In this document: in pieces, positions 1 to 6,263 of the stretch
How the letters are laid out: every line of letters starts with the position of its first letter
Position numbering within the stretch: position 1 is the first letter of the stretch
DNA from: CAYFXE01 sp964347035
Lineage (GTDB): Bacteria > Acidobacteriota > Aminicenantia > Aminicenantales > Aminicenantaceae
NCBI GenBank assembly: GCA_964347035.1
Contig: CAYFXE010000069.1
Location: 1 to 8,947 of the forward strand
DNA: 8,947 bases
Direction: 5' to 3'
Notes under the pieces: generated by a model
Databases searched by the model: none
What the model was told of the DNA's origin: nothing
What the model saw: only the letters and a program-made list of their open reading frames with translations
Translations under genes and position numbers: made by a program

Positions 1-53
1 TTCAGGATCAAGAAGAAACCGATCCCGGGAATGTTCAAGAATTTATACCAAAA

Positions 54-974
54 ATGTACGATTTTCCTCCTTTCCGGCCTCCGAATGAGGCTACCAGTGC
101 CCTCATCCGCCTCACGCGCGGCTGTCCCTGGAACAGATGTGAATTCTGCTCCATGTACAAGCATATCAAATTCGAAACTAAACCCATGGAGGAAGTGAAA
201 GATGACGTCCTGATGGCCAAAGAAATATACGGAACCACTCACTCACTATTCCTCGGAGATAGTGATAACCTCGTCCACAAGCATCTTCCTGAGATACTCC
301 ACTTCATCAAAAAGACATTTCCTGAAGCCCAACGCATCACTTCCTACGCTCGGGCTAAAACCATCCTAAGCCGGAAAATGGAATTCTTAATCGCTGTCCG
401 TGAAGCTGGACTGGCTCGACTCCATATCGGGCTGGAATCTGGAGATGCTGCTGTCCTTGGTTGGCTTCGCAAAGGCGCGTCCCCTCAAGATATGATCAAA
501 GCAGGTCTCAAGGCCAAACAGGCTGGATTTGAGGTCTCCTTTTATGTGATAAGCGGGGCAGGCGGATCAGAGAGATGGAAGGAACATGCCCTCAACAGCG
601 CCGGGGTCTTAAACGCTGCTGCCCCAGATTTTATCAGGCTCAGAACACTCACCATCCAGAGAGGAACTCCCCTGGCAGAGAGGATGGCGAAAGGAGAATT
701 TGTCATCACTCCCCCGTTAGAAAGGCTCAAAGAAGTAAAACTGTTTCTTGAGACTCTTGATCTAGAGAGCTGCTATCTGGCCTCCGATCATCTGACGAAT
801 TACCTTTGGGCGGAAAACGAGATTATTTACAGAGGAGTGGAAGGCTCCCTCCCCGACGATAAACAAAAAATGATCAGGACGGTCGCTCAGGTCATCAAAC
901 TCATCGAAACATCGAATCTAGAGGTTAAGGATTCAAACCAGTTATACAGGGAAGGAGTGATCAGCTCTCTATGA
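54..974 (+). CDS. Radical SAM protein of unknown substrate (COG1032-like), possibly 5'-partial
   Basis: A 306-residue protein with the cysteines of a radical SAM [4Fe-4S] cluster at C24, C29 and C32 (GCPWNRCEFC). The spacing is C-x4-C-x2-C rather than the textbook C-x3-C-x2-C; from memory, this subfamily (RPPxEA start, CPWN or CSWN cluster loop, then a MYK segment) has that spacing. GDSDNL (69-74) and GLESGD (126-131) fit the later strands of the radical SAM barrel, the latter in the SAM-binding region. No B12-binding domain is visible. ATG at 54 matches the usual N-terminus of the family, but it has no clear Shine-Dalgarno site, and the frame stays open, with no ATG, GTG or TTG, to the left edge of the window. 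The true start could therefore lie outside. The gene ends TGA, 3 bases from the convergent stop of the hydrolase gene. The radical SAM assignment is firm; the reaction catalysed is unknown. Confidence 0.85.
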   Translation: MYDFPPFRPPNEATSALIRLTRGCPWNRCEFCSMYKHIKFETKPMEEVKDDVLMAKEIYGTTHSLFLGDSDNLVHKHLPEILHFIKKTFPEAQRITSYARAKTILSRKMEFLIAVREAGLARLHIGLESGDAAVLGWLRKGASPQDMIKAGLKAKQAGFEVSFYVISGAGGSERWKEHALNSAGVLNAAAPDFIRLRTLTIQRGTPLAERMAKGEFVITPPLERLKEVKLFLETLDLESCYLASDHLTNYLWAENEIIYRGVEGSLPDDKQKMIRTVAQVIKLIETSNLEVKDSNQLYREGVISSL

Positions 975-977
975 GGG

Positions 978-1739
978 TCAGGAATGCTGACGGATAAATT
1001 CAGAAATCAGGTCCAGCATTCTATCAAAATCATCAGGCTTGGTGTACCTATGGTCCGCACCTTCGATCGTTTCTAATCGACAATTTCTGATGAGGCCTGC
1101 GGCCTTCTGGCTTTGATCCACAGCGACTGTTTCGTCCTTGTCACCATGAACAATCAAGGTCGGAATAGAAATCCGCTCGCACGCTTTATAACCATCATTG
1201 GCTAAAGAATCCTCGAAAAAATTATATTTCAGCCTGTGTTTTCTGCCGTCTGGACCTTCAACATCGGCAAATCCTTTCTTCTGCCATTCCTCGAGCATCG
1301 GCTCACCATAAAGGGATTTTATCATGCTCGGATAATGGACCACAGGAGATTTCAGGGCCAAGAAAACAAGATCCGTTGTCTTCGAGGCTGCCAAGAGACT
1401 CGCCATTCCTCCGAAACTGGACCCCAGAAGTCCTATTCTCGTGTAGCCAGATTGCTCCAGGAATTCGATAGCGCTTAGAACGTTTTCGACAGAAGCGGAG
1501 ATGGTCAATCCGGCGAAATCCCCCTCGCTTTCACCGTGGCCGAAGAAATCAAACATCAGGATAGAAAAACCAGTTTCATTCAATTTTTTCTCAAGAGCCT
1601 TGTTCGTTCTGCTTTCCTTACTGGATAAGAATCCGTGGCATGAAATCGTGATAATGGTATCAAGGCTTGAATTCGGGTTGGATATGACACCACAAATCTT
1701 GATTCCCTGGCTGCTTGGAAAAAAGATTTTTCTCCGCAT
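978..1739 (-). CDS. Alpha/beta hydrolase (serine esterase-type, S33/cinnamoyl-esterase-like)
   Basis: A 253-residue cytosolic alpha/beta-hydrolase with a complete catalytic triad. The nucleophile elbow GSSFG (106-110) gives Ser108, HGDKD (198-202) gives Asp202, and GADH (227-230) gives His230. CHGF (34-37) is the oxyanion-hole HG motif, and FDFFGHGES (63-71) is the typical strand and loop after it. The overall pattern resembles small carboxyl or cinnamoyl esterases and S33-type hydrolases, which cleave esters or thioesters; the substrate cannot be read from the sequence. There is no signal peptide. It is the last gene of the minus-strand block, 85 bases after the enoyl-CoA hydratase, so a thioesterase or ester-releasing role in acyl metabolism is possible but inferred. 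A weak AGAGAG-type ribosome site precedes the ATG. The stop is TGA at the expected end of the fold, which is useful evidence that TGA is a stop in this genome. Confidence 0.87.
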   Translation of the reverse strand: MRRKIFFPSSQGIKICGVISNPNSSLDTIITISCHGFLSSKESRTNKALEKKLNETGFSILMFDFFGHGESEGDFAGLTISASVENVLSAIEFLEQSGYTRIGLLGSSFGGMASLLAASKTTDLVFLALKSPVVHYPSMIKSLYGEPMLEEWQKKGFADVEGPDGRKHRLKYNFFEDSLANDGYKACERISIPTLIVHGDKDETVAVDQSQKAAGLIRNCRLETIEGADHRYTKPDDFDRMLDLISEFIRQHS

Positions 1740-1824
1740 GTTGTGTCTCTCTATTCTAATAATAATTAAGATCGAACATTTTCATGACTTTTCAAATCCA
1801 AAGTTTTGGTAAAATTTGCTTGTA
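1740..1824 (-). other. Spacer between enoyl-CoA hydratase and hydrolase
   Basis: An 85-base AT-rich gap. On the minus strand it holds a CCAAA-AC-TTTGG inverted repeat near the hydratase stop, too short-looped and T-poor to call a terminator. I see no good promoter. The hydrolase is most simply read as co-transcribed with the upstream genes. Confidence 0.4.
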
Positions 1825-2604
1825 TTATTTTCCTTTAAACTTGCCCTTCCTCTTCTCCAGGAACGCAGATACACCCTCCTTCTTATCCTCGGTCGTGCAA
1901 GAAAGGGCATGAAGATAAGACTCCAGAGAAAAACCAGCTGTCAGGCCTCCTTCCTGACTCCTGTTTACGGCCTCTTTGGCATACCTCACGGCCAAAGGAG
2001 GTCGAGAGGCGATTCTCTGGGCCAGTTCCATGGCCTTGCCCATCAATTCCTCAGGAGGTAAGACCCTATTCACCAGCCCTATCCGAAAGGCTTCCTCGGC
2101 ATCGATAAAATCCCCGGTGAGGATCATCTCCATGGCCCTTCCCAGCCCCACAAGCCTGGGCAAGCGCTGTGTCCCGCCGTCGCCAGGAATAATACCCAGC
2201 TTCACTTCAGGGGCTCCAAACTGGGCTTTTTCTGAAGCCAGACGGATGTTACAGGCCAGAGCCAATTCTAATCCTCCACCCAAAGCATATCCGTTTATGG
2301 CGCCGATAACGGGAATGGGCAGGTTTTCGATACGGGAAAATATATCCTGCCTTTCCTGCGAGACTCGTCTTCCGAGACGGGCGTCCCTTCCGACAAGCTC
2401 ATTGATGTCCGCTCCGGCAACAAAAGCTTTATCCCCCGCTCCTGTGATGATAAGCACCCTGAGGTCATCATCTCTTTCGGCTTCATCGAGGAAGGACTTC
2501 AACTCGGTCGTTAACTCGTTGGAAATCGCATTCAGCTTATCAGGCCGATTGATGGTCAGAATTCCTATGTTTTCTTTTTTTTCGTACCGAAGGGTTTTAT
2601 ACAT
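1825..2604 (-). CDS. Enoyl-CoA hydratase (crotonase family)
   Basis: A 259-residue crotonase-fold enzyme, the standard length. It adds water to trans-2-enoyl-CoA to give 3-hydroxyacyl-CoA, the second step of beta-oxidation. Both catalytic glutamates of hydratases are present with the right 20-residue spacing: Glu113 in GGGLELA and Glu133 in GAPEVKLG, equivalent to Glu144 and Glu164 of rat mitochondrial hydratase. The oxyanion-hole segments AGADI (63-67) and ALGGG (107-111) are intact, as are IPGDGGTQRLPR (139-150) and the C-terminal EGVSAFLEKRK. Keeping both glutamates argues for a true hydratase rather than an isomerase or decarboxylase of the same fold. The start has a strong AAGGAG site (2612-2617) 7 bases upstream. 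It lies between the acyl-CoA dehydrogenase and the hydrolase. It is close to short-chain crotonases (Crt), but chain-length preference is not decided by the sequence. Confidence 0.94.
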   Translation of the reverse strand: MYKTLRYEKKENIGILTINRPDKLNAISNELTTELKSFLDEAERDDDLRVLIITGAGDKAFVAGADINELVGRDARLGRRVSQERQDIFSRIENLPIPVIGAINGYALGGGLELALACNIRLASEKAQFGAPEVKLGIIPGDGGTQRLPRLVGLGRAMEMILTGDFIDAEEAFRIGLVNRVLPPEELMGKAMELAQRIASRPPLAVRYAKEAVNRSQEGGLTAGFSLESYLHALSCTTEDKKEGVSAFLEKRKGKFKGK

Positions 2605-2718
2605 CGTATCTCTCCTTTTCTTATGGTTGATACAGGATTTATCTTTAATTTTTCTTATTGGCTATAACCAGGAGACTGAATCCATGGTATTATTCTATAT
2701 CTCTTCCCCTGTTTCTTA
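2605..2718 (-). other. Spacer between acyl-CoA dehydrogenase and enoyl-CoA hydratase
   Basis: A 114-base AT-rich gap holding the hydratase's Shine-Dalgarno site and a short TGGT-TATA-GCCA hairpin. I find no convincing promoter or terminator, so read-through from the dehydrogenase gene is the simplest view. Confidence 0.4.
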
Positions 2719-3873
2719 TCAGGTAAAAGCCCTGATTCCGAGCTCAAAGGACCCGATGATCAACTGTTGAATTTGAGAGGTGCCTTCATAAAGCGTATTG
2801 ATGCGGGCATCTCGATAAAAGCGCTCTACAGGGTATTCGCCCGAAAATCCGTAGCCCCCGTGAATCTGGATGGCTTTGTAGGCGACGCGGTTAACCATCT
2901 CGCTGCAGAAATACTTGGCGATAGAAGTTTCTCTTGTGTTGGGTAGCCCTTTATTCTTCAAGTGCCCTGCCCGATAAACGAGCAGGCGACCAGCCTCACA
3001 CTCGACGACCATGTCGGCGATCATCTGCTGGACGAGCTGAAAACTGGCGATGGGTTTTCCGAACTGAATCCTCTGCTTGGCATGTTCTTTACAGATATCG
3101 ATACATCCTTGGGCCGAACCCACACAGCCAGCTGCCACGGTGTACCGGCCAAAATCAAGTGTCCCCATCGCAACTTTAAATCCTTTATTGAGCTCTCCGA
3201 TGACGTTTTCCTTGGGGACGCGACAATTCTCCAAAAAAATCTCCCCAGTGTTCGAGGCCCTAAGCCCCAGTTTATCGTGGAGGTCTCGAGTCGAGAAACC
3301 GTCGAATCCCTTCTCGACCAGAAATCCAGTGATCCCCCTGGCCCCCGCATCTTTATCTGTCTTGGCGTAAACGATGGCCAGGTCAGCGATGCCGGCGTTC
3401 GTGATCCAGGTTTTTTGTCCGTTGAGAAGGTAGTGGTCTCCTTTATCTTCGGCTGTGGCGAGCATAGATGCTGGATCACTTCCAGCATCGGGTTCTGTCA
3501 GGCCAAAACAGCCAATCCACTCGCCGCTGGTCAGTCTGGGGAGATACTTTTTTTTCTGCTCCTCTGAGGCGTATTTTAAAATCGGGAGCTCGACAAGCGA
3601 GACCTGAACCGAATAAGTCCCCCGCATTGACGATTCGACCCGGCCAATCTCCTCGGCAACGATCGCGTGGCTTATGAAATCAAACCCGGCACCACCGTAT
3701 TCTTCCGGAATCGGAGTTCCCATAAACCCTAAATCTGCCAACTTCCTGAATAACTCCCGGGGGAATTCTCCCTTCTTATCGTTCTCGGAGGCCACGGGCG
3801 CAATCTCTTCGTTGGCGAACTTACGGATGGTCTCCTGGATCATTTTTTGTTCTTCACTAAAATCAAAATCCAT
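2719..3873 (-). CDS. Acyl-CoA dehydrogenase (FAD-dependent), with a glutaryl-CoA-type arginine
   Basis: A 384-residue flavoenzyme of normal family length. It oxidises an acyl-CoA at C2-C3 to the enoyl-CoA and passes electrons to an ETF-type carrier (none in this window). The N-terminal helical domain is about 1-120. The FAD/substrate motif GLTEPDAGSDPASM is at 124-137, TWIT at 155-158, QRIQFGKPI at 267-275 and the flavin-binding IHGGYGFSGEYPVERFYRD at 337-355. The catalytic base is Glu363 in LYEGTSQIQ. Arg84 in SSMRGTYSVQVSLV aligns with the arginine that holds the distal carboxylate in glutaryl-CoA dehydrogenases, so a dicarboxylyl-CoA substrate is possible. However, the glutamate seven residues before it in the human decarboxylating enzyme is Gly77 here. 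ATG at 3871-3873 has AAGGAG (3880-3885) 6 bases upstream. It ends TGA at the usual C-terminus. The family is certain; the substrate is open. Confidence 0.94.
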   Translation of the reverse strand: MDFDFSEEQKMIQETIRKFANEEIAPVASENDKKGEFPRELFRKLADLGFMGTPIPEEYGGAGFDFISHAIVAEEIGRVESSMRGTYSVQVSLVELPILKYASEEQKKKYLPRLTSGEWIGCFGLTEPDAGSDPASMLATAEDKGDHYLLNGQKTWITNAGIADLAIVYAKTDKDAGARGITGFLVEKGFDGFSTRDLHDKLGLRASNTGEIFLENCRVPKENVIGELNKGFKVAMGTLDFGRYTVAAGCVGSAQGCIDICKEHAKQRIQFGKPIASFQLVQQMIADMVVECEAGRLLVYRAGHLKNKGLPNTRETSIAKYFCSEMVNRVAYKAIQIHGGYGFSGEYPVERFYRDARINTLYEGTSQIQQLIIGSFELGIRAFT

Positions 3874-4021
3874 GGTGTTCTCCTTTCCTTAAATTTCCAA
3901 TTCTATTTTATGTTTTGTGGAGACAATTGCCTGAGGGATTAACACCAAATATTCGGTATGGACAACTCTCTCTGATCAGATTTAGCCACGAAAACAGGGA
4001 CCCGTTCCACAGGGAGTTCTC
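3874..4021 (-). other. Spacer between 3-hydroxyacyl-CoA dehydrogenase and acyl-CoA dehydrogenase
   Basis: The largest gap within the enzyme block (148 bases). It holds a perfect 10-bp palindrome (3971-3980), an imperfect one CCAAATATTCGG (3945-3956), and two direct copies of ACAGGGA (3994-4000 and 4009-4015) just after the dehydrogenase stop. The acyl-CoA dehydrogenase ribosome site is at its left end. A TAGAAT -10-like hexamer has only a poor -35 at a short spacing, so I do not call a promoter. Confidence 0.4.
3971..3980. promoter_or_regulatory. Perfect palindrome TCTGATCAGA, possible operator
   Basis: TCTGATCAGA is its own reverse complement. It lies in the longest gap of the beta-oxidation block, about 100 bases upstream of the acyl-CoA dehydrogenase start. 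Dimeric regulators of fatty-acid degradation bind palindromes, but this one matches no operator I can name, and a 10-bp palindrome can arise by chance. Confidence 0.25.
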
Positions 4022-4876
4022 TCAGTATTTATAGAATCCCTCGCCTGTTTTTCTCCCCAATTTTCCTTCCGCCACCATCTTCCGGATCACCTCAGGGGGT
4101 TTGTACCGTTCATCTTGAAGTTTGGCATAAAGCGTTTCCATTTTGGAGAGATGAATATCCAGTCCGATCATATCAATCAGGGCTAAAGGCCCCATCGGCA
4201 ATCCCGCTCCAAGCTTCATGGCTTCATCGATATCCTCTGGAGTGGCGATTCCGTTGTCGTAGACGACTGCAGCTTCATTCAGAAGCGAAGCCAGCACGCG
4301 GCTGACAATACCCGCGGGCGCTTCCTTGGCCGTCGCGATCGGAACCTTACCCAAGCGCTCGGCAAAGTCTTTTGTCCTGGCCACGGTCTCATCTGATGTC
4401 TCGTCACCGCGGATGATTTCCACCAGCTTCATGATCACGGCCGGGTTGAAGAAGTGCATTCCTATGACTTTATCCGGCCGAGAGGTTGCTGCGGCTATTT
4501 CACTCACAGAAAGAGCCGTTGTGTTCGTTGCCAAGATCGTATCAGAAAGACATATCATATCCAGCTTCTGGAAGATCTCTTTCTTGAGTTCCAGATTCTC
4601 GAGAACCGCCTCGACGACAAAATCACTGTCTCCGGCAAGGTTTAAATCAGTCGACCATTTTATTCGAGAAAGGACCGAANNNNNNNNNNCTATCTGGGTG
4701 ATCTTTCCCTTCTCGACTCTTCTGTTTAAGCCCGCGCGAACTTTTCCTTCGGCTTTGTTGATGATCTCATCCGAAATGTCGACTACCGTCACCTCGTAAC
4801 CTTGCTGAGAACAGAGCTGTCCGATCCCGGCTCCCATGATCCCGGCTCCCACAACAAAAGGCTTTTTGATATCCAT
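4022..4876 (-). CDS. 3-hydroxyacyl-CoA (3-hydroxybutyryl-CoA) dehydrogenase, interrupted by an assembly gap
   Basis: A 284-residue single-domain 3-hydroxyacyl-CoA dehydrogenase, the length of bacterial Hbd enzymes. It oxidises 3-hydroxyacyl-CoA to 3-ketoacyl-CoA with NAD. The N-terminal Rossmann motif is GAGIMGAG (10-17), with Asp33 (VVD) expected to select NAD. The catalytic dyad is His141 (GMHFFNP) and Glu153 (LVEII). The C-terminal dimerisation domain has GLPMGPLALIDMIGLD (225-240) and GRKTGEGFYKY at the end. Two polar active-site positions differ from the family: Thr120 replaces the usual Ser (NTTAL for NTSSL) and Ser192 replaces the usual Asn (IVSR for VVNR). Ten Ns at 4680-4689 hide about four residues near 63-66. 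The frame is kept, and comparison with clostridial Hbd suggests the true gap is close to this size. GGAGG (4884-4888) lies 7 bases before the ATG. The stop is TGA. Confidence 0.92.
   Translation of the reverse strand: MDIKKPFVVGAGIMGAGIGQLCSQQGYEVTVVDISDEIINKAEGKVRAGLNRRVEKGKITQIXXXXSVLSRIKWSTDLNLAGDSDFVVEAVLENLELKKEIFQKLDMICLSDTILATNTTALSVSEIAAATSRPDKVIGMHFFNPAVIMKLVEIIRGDETSDETVARTKDFAERLGKVPIATAKEAPAGIVSRVLASLLNEAAVVYDNGIATPEDIDEAMKLGAGLPMGPLALIDMIGLDIHLSKMETLYAKLQDERYKPPEVIRKMVAEGKLGRKTGEGFYKY
4680..4689. other. Run of 10 Ns (assembly gap)
   Basis: Ten undetermined bases inside the 3-hydroxyacyl-CoA dehydrogenase gene, in the loop between KGKI and the LSRI segment. The stretch between those anchors is 9 residues here including the unknowns, and 8 in the clostridial enzyme as I recall it. 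The filled length is therefore about right, but it could be off by a codon. Confidence 0.95.
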
Positions 4877-4913
4877 GTCTAATCCTCCATTCTTAGAAAC
4901 CTAAATTATTCAT

Positions 4914-4936
4914 AAAAAATGCCGATACCTCCGGCA
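4914..4936 (-). terminator. Terminator-like hairpin after the thiolase gene
   Basis: On the minus strand TGCCG (4936-4932) pairs with CGGCA (4924-4920) around a 7-base loop, followed directly by six T (4919-4914). The stem is only 5 bp, so termination may be partial. It lies 33 bases after the thiolase TAA and before the dehydrogenase ribosome site. It could separate or attenuate expression between the two genes. Confidence 0.5.
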
Positions 4937-4969
4937 ATTAAAGCGATATCAGGATAATCTTTTTTCTTT

Positions 4970-6154
4970 TTAAGTGAGCCTCTCGACGACTACTGCTACG
5001 CCTTGCCCTCCTCCGATGCACAAACTCACCAATCCCAGGTTTTTATCCCTACTCTGGATAGCATGGATTAGGGTCGTCATAATCTTGGCACCTGTGGCTC
5101 AGCCGGGATGGCCGAGTGCAATGGCTCCTCCATGTACGTTGACCTTGGCGCGATCCCAATTCAGTTCCCTTTCCACAGCCAAAATCTGGGCGGCAAAGGC
5201 CTCGTTGAGCTCGATAAGGTCGATATCCTCCAGCTTTAATCCAGACCGCTCCAGGGCTTTGTGGACAGCAGGTACGGGTCCGATCCCCATAACGGCAGGA
5301 TCCACTCCGGCGTGGGCATAAGAAACAATCCGAGCCAGTGGTTTCACTCCCAATTCTTCGGCTTTTTCCGCTTTCATGATCACGACCGCAGCAGCCGCGT
5401 CACACAGCGCACAGCTGTTCCCGGCCGTTACCGAACCGTCCTTCTTGAACACAGGCGGGAGCTTGGCCAATTTTTCCAGAGTGACGCCTTCTCTGGGGAT
5501 TTCTTCTGTCTCGAAGATTTCTGTCTGCTTTCTCTTGACAGGAACCTCTACAGGAAGGATTTCCGCTTTGAACTTTCCTTCTTGTGAAGCCTGAACCGCC
5601 TTATTCTGGCTCTCCACGGCAAAAGTGTCCTGTTCTTCACGGCTGATGTTGTATTTTTCAACCAGTGTTTCGGCCGTCATTCCCATCAAATGACCGGCTA
5701 GAGGACACATAAACCCATCTTGGTGCATGATGTCGACCAGCTTGCTGTCCCCCATCCGGTTTCCCCACCTCGCGCCAGCAGCGATGTAGGGGACTTGAGA
5801 GGTGTTCTCAGCTCCTCCGGCCAAAACAATCTCAGCATCGCCGGCTTTTATCATCTGGGCAGCCAGGGTGACAGCCCTTAGCGACGATCCGCATCTTTTG
5901 TTCACGGTGAAGGCAGGCACTTCGTGCGGCAGTCCTCCTTTGACCGTGGCCAAGCGTCCGATGTTCGGCCCCAATCCAGCCTGCCAACCCGTACCGAAGA
6001 CGACTTCTTCCACTTGGGAAGGATCGATCCCGGCTCTGCGCACAGCCTCTTGGAGCACCAGAGCTCCCAACTCTACAGCAGAAACTTTCTTGAACGCACC
6101 TCCAAATCTCCCTCCTGCGGTCCTGACTGCACTGGCTATGATGATATCACTCAT
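4970..6154 (-). CDS. Acetyl-CoA acetyltransferase (thiolase) with an in-frame TGA at codon 352
   Basis: This thiolase cleaves 3-ketoacyl-CoA with CoA (or condenses two acetyl-CoA). The nucleophile is Cys88 (NKRCGSS), the catalytic His is His349 (GHP) and the second active-site Cys is Cys379 (CIGGGQG). These match Cys89, His348 and Cys378 of the Zoogloea enzyme almost exactly. NEAF (317-320) is also present. Conventional translation stops at TGA 5099-5101 after 351 residues, just past GHPG. In the same frame the gene continues ATGAKIMTTL, then CIGGGQGVAVVVERLT, to a TAA at 4970-4972. The whole is 394 residues and aligns without indels to intact thiolases; codon 352 sits at the position of the almost invariant Gly of GHPxG. 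A truncated product would lack Cys379 and should be inactive. NSCALCD (246-252) is an unusual version of the NASGxxD loop. GGAGG (6160-6164) precedes the ATG by 5 bases. Whether the TGA is Sec, a mutation or an error is unresolved. Confidence 0.9.
5066..5084 (-). promoter_or_regulatory. Candidate bacterial SECIS-like stem-loop downstream of the thiolase TGA
   Basis: In the mRNA, GAUUA (5084-5080) pairs with UAAUC (5070-5066) around the 9-base loop UGACGACCC. The loop begins 19 nt after the UGA and has G as its second base. As I recall the bacterial SECIS rules (stem of at least 4 bp, loop of 3-14 nt with G in the first two positions, 16-37 nt from UGA), the geometry fits. The stem has only one G-C pair and is weak. 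It overlaps a stronger alternative stem, 5069-5073 with 5047-5051. Confidence 0.25.
5099..5101 (-). other. In-frame TGA inside the thiolase reading frame
   Basis: The minus-strand codons here are CAT CCC GGC TGA GCC ACA GGT, read H-P-G-stop-A-T-G. The TGA falls 42 codons before the natural TAA. TGA ends the hydrolase, acyl-CoA dehydrogenase and 3-hydroxyacyl-CoA dehydrogenase genes at their proper ends, so it is normally a stop here. Confidence 0.95.
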
Positions 6155-6208
6155 ATAAACCTCCCTAATTTTTATTTACGATTCAATAGGCGGAACACAA
6201 AGACTCAA

Positions 6209-6236
6209 ATTATATTTCCCCGATTCCATATGTCAA
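6209..6236 (-). promoter_or_regulatory. Consensus sigma-70-type promoter for the thiolase
   Basis: On the minus strand a perfect -35 TTGACA (6236-6231) and a perfect -10 TATAAT (6214-6209) are separated by 16 bases. Transcription would start near 6202, leaving a 5' leader of about 48 bases before the thiolase ATG with its GGAGG site. It lies in the 109-base gap after the LapA-like gene, so the thiolase need not depend on upstream transcription. Confidence 0.72.
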
Positions 6237-6263
6237 CCAAAATAGACTGCCTTCCCTTCTTTT

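Noticed and set aside
1976..2770. 264-codon plus-strand open frame
   Set aside because: It lies antisense to the clear enoyl-CoA hydratase, has low-complexity Ser/Pro/Ala-rich translation and no family features; it is a shadow of the real gene.
5099..5101. Genome-wide reading of TGA as Gly or Trp to explain the thiolase
   Set aside because: TGA ends the hydrolase, acyl-CoA dehydrogenase and 3-hydroxyacyl-CoA dehydrogenase genes exactly at their family C-termini, so TGA is a working stop here.
4970..5101. Frameshift as the cause of the short thiolase
   Set aside because: The missing C-terminus continues in the same frame with no inserted or lost base; only the single TGA interrupts it.
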